From: Acanthosepion esculentum
Lineage: Eukaryota > Mollusca > Cephalopoda > Sepiida > Sepiidae
Direction of reading: 5' to 3'
DNA length: 64,000 nt
Assembly: GCA_964036315.1 (NCBI GenBank)
Contig: OZ038496.1
Location: 17,230,533 to 17,294,532, forward strand
The notes beneath the pieces are model-generated. The model was not told the DNA's origin, did not search any database, and saw only the letters and a list, made by a program, of their open reading frames with translations. Position 1 is the first letter of the stretch; every line of letters begins with the position of its first letter. The translations under genes and the position numbers were made by a program. This document shows, one piece after another, positions 40,130 through 51,911 of the stretch.

Positions 40130-41330
40130 AAACAAAAATACACTGCTTACCAAAACCTTAACTTCCCATCATTCAAATTTTTCATTTTTATTTTTCATTT
40201 TTCCAAGCCCTACTCAAATAAGTGGTTGAACCTAACACCACAAAAGGTATATTTATTATCATTGGCCTTAAGATTTTGGACAGCTGTGTGTGTATATGAT
40301 TAGAATGTTCACTTTCTGACAATGAGACCTGAGTTCAAATCATACCATGGTCGATTTGTCAGGAAGGAGACTTCATGATCTTATTGGACTGGAGGGGTCA
40401 ATCCCAGCGTGCAACACCTTTGGAAAGTGCCTGGAAAACCATACCACGGGTTGACCTAAGCCTTGTGAGTGAAATTATGTAGACTGAACATTGGGGCCGT
40501 CGACAGCTGTGCTAGCATAAAGTCACAAGTCATTATGACCGAGGGTTTAGCGTGCTGGTGTTGTTCCGATTGTTGATCACCCTAGATAACAGTAACTGCA
40601 ACTAAGGTCTGCTCAGCATAGTTGCAGTGTAAACCACAGGTGGACTCTGTGGGTGTTGAATAAACACAAATATGCCTGAGCAAGAGTCTACAATAGGGAT
40701 TTGCTAGCCGCCCTAGTAGATGGGTATCTTCAAATAAGTGTGGCCAGCTATTATTAATATTATTATTATAATATATATATATATATATATATGGTGGAGA
40801 CATAGTAGATTAATGGATACTTCTGCAGATGCTTATATCGACTATGCCAAAATAATTTTTTTAAAGTTATTCACAATGGCAGCCATGCCTCTTACTACTG
40901 AGACATCTTGTTGGGCAATTCTTATTCTGTTTCTGACTGCATTTAGGTATGGTCGTAAACTTTTGACCAGCTAGTATTTAGCTTAATTTGCCATTATTCA
41001 AATTTTCCCTCTTAAATGCTAAAAAAGTTGTTAATTTTTATTTTTCCTTTTCTTATTTTTATTTTTGAAATTTCTACTGAAATATGTCGTTGAGTCTAAG
41101 AAGACATATTTTTCTTTTATTTTCATTGGCCTTATGTCTGCTTTGATTTATGAGGTGAAAAGATTTTTTATATCAAAATATTTCCCCCTCTTTCTAATTA
41201 TATAAAATTTAAAGAAATTTTAATCATTTACAAAAAAAATGAGAGGTGGATTTAAATAATTGTACTGTCACATGTATAATTCTAATGTCAGATATAAAAA
41301 AAAAGAAAAGTATTCTGATTTTTTAAATCA
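40130..41330. repeat. Unclassified repeat pair around a SINE-like segment
   Basis: 40130-40290 and 40975-41150 share a T-rich block (cattattcaaattttc... cattggcctta). Between them, about 40295-40360 has a B-box-like GAGTTCAAATC and could start a SINE extending to about 40740. TA at 40771-40792. No gene. Confidence 0.4.
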
Positions 41331-41399
41331 TCAAATGTAAAGAAAAATACCCCAAGAAAGAAGCATCACCCTTCCTATCAAAATATGATGTTGATATTT

Positions 41400-41769
41400 A
41401 ACCTTTGGCACTCTGCATTATTAATATTAATTCCCTTTCTACTGCATTCTTTTCCAAGGCCTTTTAATTGCAGTATCCTTATTGTTAATTTCACTCACAG
41501 TTGTTTTCTGTTGCCATAACAGGATATGACAACACAACTATGAAATTCAAACACACTATTGTTCAGGGATCAGAGTAACCTTCAGTGGCAGGATAAACCT
41601 TTTGTACAGTAAATGAAGTCACATGCAGAGTGATAAAGATTAATTGTAAATAATAAAGTTCATACCATAATTTTGAGGAACATAAGTTTTAATTCTTTTT
41701 TATTGGCATCAGTCAAAGATAATTTGATTAATTTATTTAATGAAGCAACATACATGATCAAAGGAGATA

Positions 41770-41818
<49 letters not shown>

Positions 41819-42090
41819 TAGATAGATAGATAGATAGCCTGAATATTGAGTTTAACCTTTAACACTCTGCATTGTTTATATTACTTTCCTTTCTACTTTT
41901 TCAAGGCCTCTCAATTGCAGTATCCTTATTGCTAATTTCACTCAAAGTTGTTTTCTGTTGCCATAGCAGGATTTGATAACACAGCTATGAAATTCAAACA
42001 CACTATTGTTCAGGGATCCGAGTTACCTTCAGTGACAGGATAAAGTTTTTGTACAGCAAATGAAGTCACATACAGAGTGATGAAGGTTAA
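41400..42090. repeat. Direct duplication of about 240 bp around (TA)n-(GATA)n
   Basis: 41400-41643 and 41853-42090 are similar (ctctgcatt, gttgttttctgttgccat, actattgttcagggatc). Between them are TA at 41773-41816 and GATA repeats to 41838. Confidence 0.85.
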
Positions 42091-42304
42091 GTAATTTTGC
42101 AAATGCTTTGAATATATTTTTTACATGAGCAATGTAGATTTTTTATCAATAAAATGAAATCTTTTGTCATATACAAGAAAGAATTTTGCTTTTCAGTCAA
42201 AAATAAAAAAATATTCACACTAAGCTAACATGGAGAAAAAAAATAGTTTTTGTACCTGAATCTCCTATGTTTTTGAATCAGATATATATATTTTTTTAAG
42301 CATT

Positions 42305-42810
42305 TTTTCCCAAGGGGCTACAGAAAGTGTGAGCAAGAGTAAAGAGGTGTGATAGAGGAAAGGATGAAGAGAAGGACAGGGAATAGATCAAGGCATATGG
42401 AGATGTCGATTGGCATTACATTTGAATAGTTGGAGATTATAGCTATTATGGAAACAAGTAATAGGAGGGGAATTCCACAGACGGGAGGTGCGAGACATGA
42501 AGCTGTTGGAGTAGAAGAGACGGCTACATTTAACCGTTTCAACAAGGAAAGGGTGGTTGTAGCACGCTTAAATTCATGCAGTCTCGGAACTAACTAAAAT
42601 AGCTTGTTGGAGCAGTTACCATGAAAGTATCTGTAGAAAAGACAGAGGGAGGCGACGGCACATCTGTGAGAGAGCAACTGTAGATGAGATGCCAGATCAG
42701 GGCCAATCACATTGCATATCCGTCTCTGGATTTTGTCAAGGACCTTAAGGTGAAGAAGTGGGGGAAACAGACCATATATGGCAGCAGTATTCCATGCAAG
42801 GGACAATGGT
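42305..42810 (-). pseudogene. LINE ORF2 C-terminal relic (LFYRYFHGN family)
   Basis: Minus strand reads LHLKVLDKIQRRICNVIGPD then LASHLQLLSHRCAVASLCLF and YRYFHGNCSNKLF, a stop, then RLHEFKRAT, with more frames to the 3' end near 42318. This is the C-terminal region after the reverse transcriptase. About 150 residues, three frames. Confidence 0.75.
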
Positions 42811-42894
42811 TGCTTTATGCTCAGTTGTGTCAGTAATGACTCCTGTTTATATAAGGTCAGAATATTTTATTACTAAGAAGGGGAGATAAGGTTG

Positions 42895-43490
42895 CATCTT
42901 CTTCTTCATGTGCCATATCCCCTCAGGAGGTAAGCTATCAGGGCTCTCCACAGCCTCCTATCCCTTGCAGCTCTTAATAAATTTTGTATTTCTGTTATTC
43001 CTCCTCAGCCCTGTTCCACCATTGATTTACTCAAGTTCACTAAGGAAGTTATGTGCTGTTTTCCTCTGTCCCTCTTGCCTTCAATCTGTCCTGTGAGTAT
43101 CCGATTTTCCAAGCCCTCCTTCCTCATTATGTTATGCATTGTTTTCCTCTGTCCCTCTTGCCTTCAATCTGTCCTGTAAGTATCAGATTTTCCAAGCCCT
43201 CCTTCCTCATTATGTTATGCATTGTTTTCCTCTGTCCCTCTTGCCTTCAATCTGTCCTGTGAGTATCCGATTTTCCAAGCCCTCCTTCCTCATTATGTTA
43301 TGCATTGTTTTCCTCTGTCCCTCTTGCCTTCAATCTGTCCTGTAAGTATCAGATTTTCCAAGCCCTCCTTCCTCATTATGTTATGCATTGTTTTCCTCTG
43401 TCCCTCTTGCCTTCAATCTGTCCTGTGAGTATCCGATTTTCCAAGCCCTCTTTACTCATTATGTGCTCTATAACTCTCACCTGTCTCTTC
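42895..43490 (-). pseudogene. LINE ORF2 C-terminal fragment amplified as 83-bp tandem array
   Basis: The minus strand encodes MRKEGLENLILTGQIEGK-type sequence. From about 43047 to 43461 an 83-bp segment of it is repeated five times (starts near 43047, 43130, 43213, 43296, 43379). Odd units have gtgagtatccga and even units gtaagtatcaga. 83 is not a multiple of 3, so the frame shifts in each unit and the protein is not extended. Confidence 0.85.
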
Positions 43491-43529
43491 CTGATATTAA
43501 ATATAAGTTTATATCAATGATCTTAAACT

Positions 43530-44260
43530 GTATCAAGGCTAGCAAGAGAGGATTGTGCAGCTCCAGCCTAGATATGGTAGCAGTGATTCACTTTTGGTCT
43601 AATCTGACTCTTATAAAGCAGGAGTCAGATACTTCCTGGAGCAATGGCCTTCCTCATTTCCAATGCCATCACCTTGGCAAACCAAACTCATTACAGTGAC
43701 TGAATATCCAGTCTCAACACTGCCTTGCCCAAGACATCACCTGTCATGATTGATAACATCTCAATGTCAACACCACCCAGCTATGAGAACTTCCTCGTTG
43801 TCAATGCCATCACCTCGGCAAACCCTAAGCACTACAGTAACTCCGACACTGCAAACAAGCAACTCTGACTCCACAAGCAGCAACTCCAACTCCACAAGCA
43901 TGTAACCTACTTGGCCTACCACCATCTTGTAGAACAACAGCCAACCAGCTTCACCAACCTCACTAACCCACCACCGTCACCTCACCACCAACTTCATCAC
44001 TTCGTCAGCCCACCGCCGTCACCTTGGCATACCCAATTCACTACAGGCATTCACTTTGCAGTTGTCACTGAGGCCCCATTTCACAGAACAGGCCGACCAA
44101 GAATGCCAATCCAATGTTACCTTGACTACCAATGAATCAATCCACCACTACGTGCAAACGACCATATCCTGTGACCTTGATCAAACCAAGACAAGAAATA
44201 GGTCAACTCTCGGTGCCACCCTTTCACCTGATTGCCACCCTGACGATCGGCAATGGCAAT
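43530..44260. other. C-rich patch, possible retroelement 5' region
   Basis: GC is visibly higher than the surroundings and the plus strand is rich in CACC/CAAC. The start (ggattgtgcagctcc...gatatgg) resembles 58310-58370. No intact ORF. It could be a LINE leader or LTR-like segment; unresolved. Confidence 0.35.
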
Positions 44261-44389
44261 TGATATTTCATTTTGTTATTCCTTTCCTTGTTCTTCCTTT
44301 CCTTTCACAAGCAAATGTATATTATAACAAATTTAAATATATGGAAGTGTTTTAACAGAGGACAGAAAGTGTGACACCAAAATCCAAAG

Positions 44390-44925
44390 GTGCATTGGGA
44401 TAGCAAAAGATGCCTTCCAAAAGCGAAGCAAAGTATTAACAAACAGGAAAATTTTCTTAGAAACGAAGTAAAGACTACTGAACTGTTACATGATATCAGT
44501 CCTTCTATATGTCAGTAAACTCCCCAAAGATGAAGAAGAGAATTGAACCAGCTGATATGTGGTTCTACAGAAGGATGCTGAGAATACCATGGACCAGATA
44601 TGTGAGCAATGAGAAAGATTGAAAGAAAATGGAAACAAAAAGGACTGTTATGCTTAACATCAAAAAGAGAGAGTTGAAATTTCTGGGACACATATTGAGG
44701 AAAGAGGGCTTGGAGAATTTGACACTCACAGGACAGATTGAAGGCAAGAGGGATAGAGGAAAACAACACATAACCTACTTAGTGAACTTGAGTAAATGGA
44801 TGGCAGAACAGGGTTTAGGTGAGATAACAAAAAGTCAAAATTTATTAAGAGCTACAAAGGACAGGTAATTGTAGAGAGCCATGATTGCCACTGGCATGAG
44901 GGGACATGGGACATAGAAAAAGAAG
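44390..44925 (+). pseudogene. LINE ORF2 C-terminal fragment (MRKEGLEN family)
   Basis: Pieces: IAKDAFQKRSKVLTNRKI, LLNCYMISVLLY, WFYRRMLRIPW and then METKRTVMLNIKKRELKFLG and EGLENLTLTGQIEGKRDRGK, ending RATKDR-stop. It is the best-preserved copy at the C-terminal end, but it contains at least three frameshifts. Confidence 0.78.
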
Positions 44926-45339
44926 ATCTCTGAGTAAAAATAAATCCATTATTTTTATTCTTAAACTTGTTGCATAGAGAATATCAATTGTAAACGGTTT
45001 CCTGATGACAGAGACTTTTCTTAATTGTCTTGAGGAACTAAATGAAATTTGATTTAAAATATTTCAATATTTAACATAGGTTATGTAAAACATTTGAATA
45101 CAGTCTCATTAATATTGACGATGGCAGTTAATTAGTTTGCCACTTGCACAGAGGTAAGTAAACTTTTTCAGATGTTGAAATTACAATAAAATTAACTACA
45201 TTACTGCTACAAAGTAACCAAAAAATTATTTCTGGTCTGTACCAGTTTGATGTATCGGTTACTATTTATTATTAATTCCAACAGATTTGCTGCTATTATT
45301 ATTGTTTTTTGTAGCAATACTTTGAGTTTTTTTTATAAT

Positions 45340-45678
45340 CATTTCACCTCAAGCGAGGCAGTAAAACCACAGGGGATTACTGGGAATTAGAGAATATAAT
45401 TGAAAAAAATACTATTAAGGAGAAAGGACAATAAAAGAACTGGGATTATGTATAACAAAGATAACGACCGACATTGCATTTAAATCTTTGTAGATGAATT
45501 TGACAGGGAAGCAAGAAACCAGAAGTGAGTTCCACAAGTGAAAAGTGTGATAGAAGAAACTGTTAGCATAGGACTTACGGTTCCATCTAGCTGCCATTTC
45601 AACTGTAAAATGATGAAAACTTGTTACTAATCAAGTACTGCACTTAGATTCATAAAGTCTAGATACCATAGTGGAAAG
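45340..45678 (-). mobile_element. LINE 3' relic, left part of interrupted copy
   Basis: Starts tcatttcacctcaagcgag, with minus reading ...FYHTFHLWNSLLVSCFP, typical of the tail of the LFYRYFHGN family. It is interrupted at CCATAGTGGAAAG (45666-45678) and continues at 46509. Confidence 0.7.
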
Positions 45679-46508
45679 TGATATTTATTCTGTTTAATAC
45701 ACAGAAATGTGGCACAAGGCCGAAAGGGGGATTGGGGAAAAAGAGACGGTCTTCTTCTGTCTTAACTATAACTTAGCTGGCCGCAAGCACTGACCCAGTC
45801 GTACGAACAATATTCCTTACACCAAAACAACACATTCCATAGTGGAAAGTGATATTTATTCTGTATAAATTACAGAAATGTGGCACAAGGCCGAAGTGGG
45901 GGATTGGGGAAAGGACGGTCTTCTTCTGTCTTAAATATAACTGACCCAATCGTACGAACAATATTCCTAACACCAAAACAACACATTCTTACTTATCTTT
46001 CTTACTACAACCACCATAATACCTCATTGTCTCTATTAAATTCCTAACTAATTCCCCATATGTACAATTCATTGTCTGTGGTTGGAGGAATAAAATAACA
46101 ATTTAAAAATCTAACCCCAATTAATATTTACAAAAATTAACAAAACTATTTACTTTAATCAAGAGCGATATTTATTCTGTTTAATACACTGAAATGTGGC
46201 ACAAGGCTGAAGGGGTGATTGGGGAAAGGACGGTCTTCTTCTGTCTTAATTATAAATTAGCTAGCCGCAAACACTGACCCAATACAAACAATATTCCTTA
46301 CACCAAAACACCACATTCATACGTACCTTTCTTACTACAACCACCATAATACCTCATTGTCTCTATGTAAATACTAAGTAGTCCCCATATATACAATTCA
46401 CTGTCTGTGGGAGGAGGGGAATAAAATAACAATTCTAAAAACTAACCCCAATGATTATTTACAATATAAATACAAAATATTTACAAGAAACTAGAGAAAA
46501 ATAATATT
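45679..46508 (-). mobile_element. Multicopy insertion inside the LINE with 13-bp target duplication
   Basis: Three copies of a unit with atatttattctgtttaatac and cggtcttcttctgtctta (starting near 45679, 45850 and 46165). CCATAGTGGAAAG occurs at 45666, 45837 and 46509, so the target duplication flanks a short first copy and the longer second-plus-third pair. A 13-bp duplication points to target-primed retrotransposition. Confidence 0.75.
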
Positions 46509-46790
46509 CCATAGTGGAAAGTTCATCAGAACAATTACCATCAAAGTATTTATAGAAAGGCACAAGCTATATTATGGTGGCAAAATGTGACTAAGACCAA
46601 AATGCCAGGCCAGGACTAATAACATTGCTGATTCTTCATTGGATTTTATCAAGAATCTCTAAATACATAGCAGGAGTGCCAGACTATATGTAGCAGCAAT
46701 ATTCAAAGCATGGTAGACTTATAAATATGTAAGATAGATGCTGGAAAGAAAAATTGTCTAAGTTAATTCCTCATGAGAGTGGTTGCTTGA
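46509..46790 (-). pseudogene. LINE ORF2 C-terminal relic, right part
   Basis: Minus strand: LPCIEYCCYI and LEILDKIQ, a stop, then RISNVISPGLA and FYKYFDGNCSDEL in pieces, running up to the interruption. Confidence 0.65.
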
Positions 46791-47034
46791 TATTTGCCAG
46801 GAATAAGTGCAAACAGTCATCAGGGAACCGTTTATGGTTGATATTCTCTTTGCTGCAATTTTCCAGAATTCCTCTTATCCAAATTGGAGAGATGTTATCA
46901 TCTTATCAGAACATCGCTATAAATAGTAGACTTTATGACAGTGCGTCCATTAAGATATCAGACAGAAATATCAGTCACACAATTAGAACAATAGATATTT
47001 ATGAAACAATGTCAAATTTTATACAAATCCTGAT

Positions 47035-47185
47035 ATTTACACTATTTACAGTAGGACTAATATCCTCATCATTGTCATTAACAAAGCGTTTTGTCTATTC
47101 TACTCTCTTGTCTTCTTCAGGTGACTGTTGATCTGGATAAACTTCAGGGAACTTTGATCTAAACTCTTTTCTGCTGTGTCCTCTC
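47035..47185 (-). mobile_element. SINE 3' fragment
   Basis: tacactatttacagtagg...tcttcttcaggtgact resembles the 60-kb SINE on the minus strand. Confidence 0.5.
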
Positions 47186-47289
47186 TTTCATCTTTCTTTT
47201 CCTTTACTTCTCCATAAAAAAATTTTAATGCATCCAAATATTTGCACCTTTGCATCCGTACCTGCCTTTCAATCTTTTATTGTTTTTTT

Positions 47290-47935
47290 TATAGCCATCC
47301 AACAAACTTGTCCCCTGATGTCTTCCTTTTGTCTCTTTATATTTTTATTTTGTCTATCTTTTGTCTATATCGTTTTTCTCCATCTTATGCATTTCTATTG
47401 TCTCTCTCTATTTTGTCTTCCATGTTTTTCTATGCCTTTTGTATCCTTAGATTATTCTTCTGTCTCCTAAACATTGTATTTTTGTCCATCTTTTGTCTCC
47501 CTATATCTTTCTTTTGTCTGTGTCTTTCTTTTACCTTTGTCTTTCTTTTGGCTATGACTTTTGTCTCCCTATATCATTCTTCTGTTTCCCAATGTCTTTT
47601 TGTCCCCTTTTGTTTCCCTATAACTTTCTTATGTCTGTTTTTTCTTTTGTCTTTGTCTCTCTATGATTCTTGTTTCCCAATGTTTATTGTCCATCTTATG
47701 TCCCCTATATTGTTCTTTTGTTTCCCTATATCTTTTTGTCCCCTTTTGTCTCCCCACATCTTTCTTTTGTCTATGTCTTTCTTTTTTCTCTGTATGTATT
47801 TTGTCACCCTATATCTTTCTTTTGTCTCCCTATGTCTCTCTTTCATCTCCATCGCTTTCCCCTCTCTCTCTATCTATATCTGTTTCTTTTCCATTTTTCT
47901 CTAGCGTTTTAATTCCTATCTTTCCTTTTTTTTCC
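47290..47935 (+). repeat. Pyrimidine-rich minisatellite
   Basis: Recurring cttttgtctccctatatc-like blocks of about 20 bp. The 220-codon ORF over it is low-complexity and not a gene. Confidence 0.85.
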
Positions 47936-47974
47936 TCTCCTCATTTCACTTGCTTTTACCAAAATCCTGTCCTA

Positions 47975-48110
47975 CCAACAGCAACAACAACTAAAGCTAG
48001 CACATGTAACTCAAAGAGAAAATACAGACATAATCAAGATGTTAATACTGTACACCACCTCAAATAGGGGGGTCTGGAAGGAAAACCCCATCAGTACTGG
48101 AAAGAATAAT
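47975..48110 (+). mobile_element. LINE ORF2 tail fragment (HTTSNKRL family)
   Basis: ctagcacatgtaactcaaag...tcaagatgttaatactg...atcagtactggaaag matches 16040-16140 and 60-160. Confidence 0.7.
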
Positions 48111-48563
48111 AAAATAAAGCAAATGAAAATATCAAGAAAACCAACTTAGTTTTATAGTAAACAAAAAGGTTTTATTTTAATTTTAGTGATTATGGTTGGT
48201 GGCTAAAAAGGAGAAAAAAACATAAACATTTATTTTAACATAAAAGTTTACCGACAAGAAGTTAGATCTTCTGTTGAGAGTTGCTGGGATTCTGTGGTAC
48301 ATGTCAGGTCAGTGATTGGTACAACAACTGACTTAGCCAGGGGACTAGTTTAATTTTGGCGCCAACCAATGTGTATGAGATGAAAGACCTCCACTTTGTA
48401 AGGTCATTTAACCACATCAAAGAGTGAAGTCTTTTATCTAAATGACTGAGATCTCAGACAAGTTTCATTCATAAAATTAGATTCTCTTAACAGTATAAGC
48501 CAACCTCCTTCAGCTATGTTAGGACAATCTGTACTTGAATCTTCTTGTAGAGGTCCTCTAGAT
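48111..48563. other. Spacer, nothing recognised
   Basis: No supported coding or repeat signal. Confidence 0.4.
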
Positions 48564-48898
48564 CAGGGGTCGGCAAACTTTTGCTGACTGTGTGCTGACT
48601 TAGGGTTTTAAAATCATTCAGCATACGTATTTTTATACAAGTCAAGGTCAGTATACCTGTTCTCCAATATATTTTATATAGTAATATATACAATAATATG
48701 TAAACCACATTAATAAAAATGAACTGTTTTTAAAAGTTTTTTTTAAATTTTTTTTATTAATGGGAGACCAATGAGTGAGCAGTTTTGAAACAGCTAAATA
48801 TCTTTGCATTCTAGTAGTTATTGATTCGGACTTTGTAATGTCATTTGTGGCTGTGTGTCATTGGAAATTGCTTGGCATGCCAAAGGTTGTTGACCTCT
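48564..48898. mobile_element. hAT-like MITE
   Basis: Starts CAGGGGTCGGCAAACTTTT and ends with its imperfect complement (aaaggttgttgacctctt), the typical CAGGGGTC terminus of hAT elements. The flanks ctctagat and ttctaga look like a decayed 8-bp target duplication. 335 bp, no transposase. Confidence 0.65.
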
Positions 48899-48989
48899 TT
48901 TCTAGACTAGTCGTGGCATAAAATTTACGTAATGGGGCAAGATCACAACAATAGGTTAGAATATATTTTACAATATATGCCTTCTGACA

Positions 48990-49170
48990 TGCCGTGCATT
49001 CAGGAAAATGCTCATTTTTTAGAAGAAATATACACAGTCTGCCCTACTATTTTACCCATAACGAGTGGAAGAAGAGATGGTTTTATATCTTTCTCAAAGA
49101 CAATAGTACAATGGGAACCTCAGCTGGAATTTGAACTCAAATTACAAATTCGATTTTCAGAGCAATTAAC
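48990..49170 (-). mobile_element. SINE fragment (57.9-kb family)
   Basis: Minus strand has GAGTTCAAATTCCAG and the body with tatgggtaaa, matching 57960-58090. A 125-codon plus ORF crossing it is therefore not a gene. Confidence 0.6.
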
Positions 49171-49789
49171 CATCATTTCATTTGTATTTTCCATTCAAAA
49201 TTTACCAAATTTAAAAGACGGGATATTGAATAAGATAGGCAATAGAAAAAGAGTTGGAAATATTATATTACTGGAAAAGATTTACAAAGAATTGATAATT
49301 TATGTCTAAAATAATTTGAACATGTGTTATTGTTATCTTTAAGTTATATTTTGAGGGGGTGATTATCCCAAAATCTTTGTGGCTACTGTTTTTTAATTTC
49401 TTACAGCTAGTCAGTTTTCCAGCATTTCTCCAGGGAATTTGGCATCTGTTAAATAAGTCGTATTGCTATTATATGAAAACTATAGCAATAGTCATATATA
49501 CAAAAAGAACACTTGAGACATTTTTATACGTAAACAGTACTTTTTATCTTTTTTTTTGGTGACTCCAATTTCTATGTTCTGTTGTGACATGCCAGTGACA
49601 AAATAAAATAGTCCTGAAAAGTTTGAATTCATGCCTTAATGAAAATCTCAAATAAATCATGGGATCCAGAGTTATTTAATACCTTTGCTTACATGTTTTT
49701 ATACTATTTTTCACATGATACAAGTTCCAAGAACCACTCAAGGTAGAGGTTGTCTAAAGAATGTAAGAGGAGGAAGTAAGAAATTGTTA
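49171..49789. other. Spacer, nothing recognised
   Basis: AT-rich with no supported features. Confidence 0.4.
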
Positions 49790-50526
49790 TAGAGTAGGAC
49801 TCAGTGTACTTCTTGCCCTTCCCTACTAATGTAACAATGGATTGCTCCTTCTTATAAATAAGGCAAGTAGCCACTTTAGAGAAGGATTTGAGTAGTATTT
49901 GATTTACTCAAGTTATTCCATTCTATGAATGGGTATTTTATAAACCTCTTCTTCTTTGTTTTCCTCTACCTAGTCCTCTGTTCTCTAACTATGGACTTCC
50001 TAATTCTTGGCTACTTTGAACAAAGTCATTACAACAATTTGTACCAGTAAATTATTATTATCTCCAAAAGTTCTGTCAAACTAAAAATATTTTCTGACTT
50101 TAAATAACCTGCAGAAAGGTTGATAAACCATAAAAAATAAATCAATCTGACCAGGTGAAATTAACTTTGCTTTCCTGAGTTTTTTATTCACTATATTCAT
50201 ATGTGCAAATACTATTGAGAAATGTATAAATTCACCTGTTTTCCCCCTAGCTATGGGTTAATCATTAGGACTTGTGTTGTAGAGTAGGACTCAATGTACT
50301 TCCTGGCCTTCCCTACTACTGTGACAATGGACTGTTCCTACTTACAAATATGGCAAGTAGCCACTTTAGAGAAGGATTTGAGTAGTATTTGATTTACTCA
50401 AGTTTTTTGCTCTATGTATGAGCATTTAATAAACCTCCTCATCTTTGTTTTCTTCTACCTTGTCTCCTGTTCCTTTGATATTCTCTCTAACTCCAGGCTT
50501 CCTAATTCTCAGCTATTCTGAACAAC
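49790..50526. repeat. Direct duplication of about 245 bp
   Basis: 49790-50036 and 50279-50526 align (gcaagtagccactttagag, gatttgagtagtatttg, cttcctaattct). 485-489 bp apart. Confidence 0.85.
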
Positions 50527-50554
50527 GACAATATTACAACAGAAATGCTTATTA

Positions 50555-50870
50555 TGAGAACATGTAGGGTACATAACGATTGACCCTAGACTTGAAGATG
50601 CTAAGATCGTAGTCTGTTCTAGAAAAAACAGTTCTGGGGAAAAAACTGTCTGAGTGGAACTTCCTCCTTACCAGTGGAATATGAAAGGAATGAGAATGAT
50701 TTGACCCTGTATACCTGGCATGGTGGATCCTAGCTGTGATGTTCTAGGCAGGTGGAACTATGGAATGTAGCTGATCTGAAAATAGTGATAAATTAGTGAG
50801 AGGCTATCAGTGTTTTGTCTGTCGGAAAGAGGTTGTAGGGTGGAAGATAATCCATCACCAACAAATGTGC
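50555..50870 (-). pseudogene. Possible LINE C-terminal fragment
   Basis: One minus frame reads GKEEVPLRQFFPRTVFSRTD then YDLSIFKSRVNRYVPYMFS-stop, similar in pattern to the RT...LWNSLP...FKSRVNRYL ends of LINE proteins. Confidence 0.4.
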
Positions 50871-51059
50871 ATACATGCTTTTGAACCCAGTCATGGCTGG
50901 ATGATAATGGTGAGATTAGCTGTTTTCATACAGGAATCATTTGACATTCATTAACTGAAAAGTTAGTGTTAATGTCAGTTGAAATTTATAACATCTTACT
51001 CTTTGTTTGTTCAAGAAAATAGGATTCCCAAGTCCACTAAATTTTATTGCTTTTTCTGG

Positions 51060-51200
51060 TACTGATGGCAATTTCCTTCCTAACCTTTTGTTTAAGGTAG
51101 TGTAGAATGCCAAGATAGACTGGATTCTATAGCATTAATTGGCAACCATTCCATAGATGAAAATGCAGTAACTGAAATTCTTCAGCATTCTGGAGTTGCT
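51060..51200. mobile_element. LINE tail scrap and SINE scrap
   Basis: 51062-51108 is the minus HTTSNKRL tail (ttccttcctaaccttttg). 51108-51200 resembles the SINE body at 58080-58140 (ggattctatag...ggcaacc). Confidence 0.55.
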
Positions 51201-51424
51201 CATTCTTACACAGGTGGAGCAAGCATTTAATTCCTATTCACCATTCTTTGGATTAATTAATTCTTTTTCACTATTCTTTGGTCTAACTCCTACACATTTT
51301 GGTTGCTGAAATTATTTAAACCCTTAGTACATGGCATCCAATTTTTAGAGAGGGGTTTCCTAAAATCCAAAATCTGCCAGCACTGAGATTACCATTATCC
51401 AGCAGGATAAATCAGGTAAAAAGA

Positions 51425-51755
51425 GCTAACATATATCACTCCCTGCAAAGCATTAAAGCCTCTAAGACACAAAGGGTGTGAAAGAATCTGAAAAAAAAGG
51501 TAAACATTCTTAAGGATCAATAACAATAGAAGAGTAATCAGGAGGACAGTAGATAACGATTGACATTACATTGGAATTTTTGGTGACCAAAGTTGGCTGG
51601 AAAGTGTGGAGTCAAAAGAGAGTTCCACAAGTGAGAAGTGTGAGAAAAGAAACTGTTGACACAGTTACATCCATCCAGTTCAACTGAATAGCGAGATCTT
51701 GACGCCAGTCTAATACTGCACTTAAATTTATAAAGTTTAGGCACCATGGTTACAA
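51425..51755 (-). mobile_element. LINE 3' relic (LFYRYFHGN family)
   Basis: Minus strand reads NCVNSFFSHTSHLWNSLLTP then HFPANFGHQKFQCNVNRYLL-stop, the C-terminus of this LINE family, with a shared 3' end. Confidence 0.65.
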
Positions 51756-51848
51756 AACATACACTTGATAACCCAACCTTTAGCCAGCAGGGTAGAGCAG
51801 GCAAAATGAACTAACATTTTAAGGAGACTTTATGCAGTAACCAGTTTT

Positions 51849-51877
51849 GTTGTTGTTGTTGTTGTTGTTGTTATTAA

Positions 51878-51911
<34 letters not shown>
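51849..51911. repeat. (TTG)n-(TTA)n microsatellite
   Basis: Trinucleotide runs TTG then ATT. Confidence 0.95.

Noticed and set aside
46754..47131. 125-codon plus open frame
   Set aside because: It crosses a LINE relic edge and a SINE tail, with no coherent domain.
47242..47904. 220-codon open frame
   Set aside because: Low-complexity translation of a pyrimidine-rich minisatellite; no domain.
48932..49309. 125-codon plus-strand open frame
   Set aside because: Overlaps a minus-strand SINE copy and has no recognisable family.
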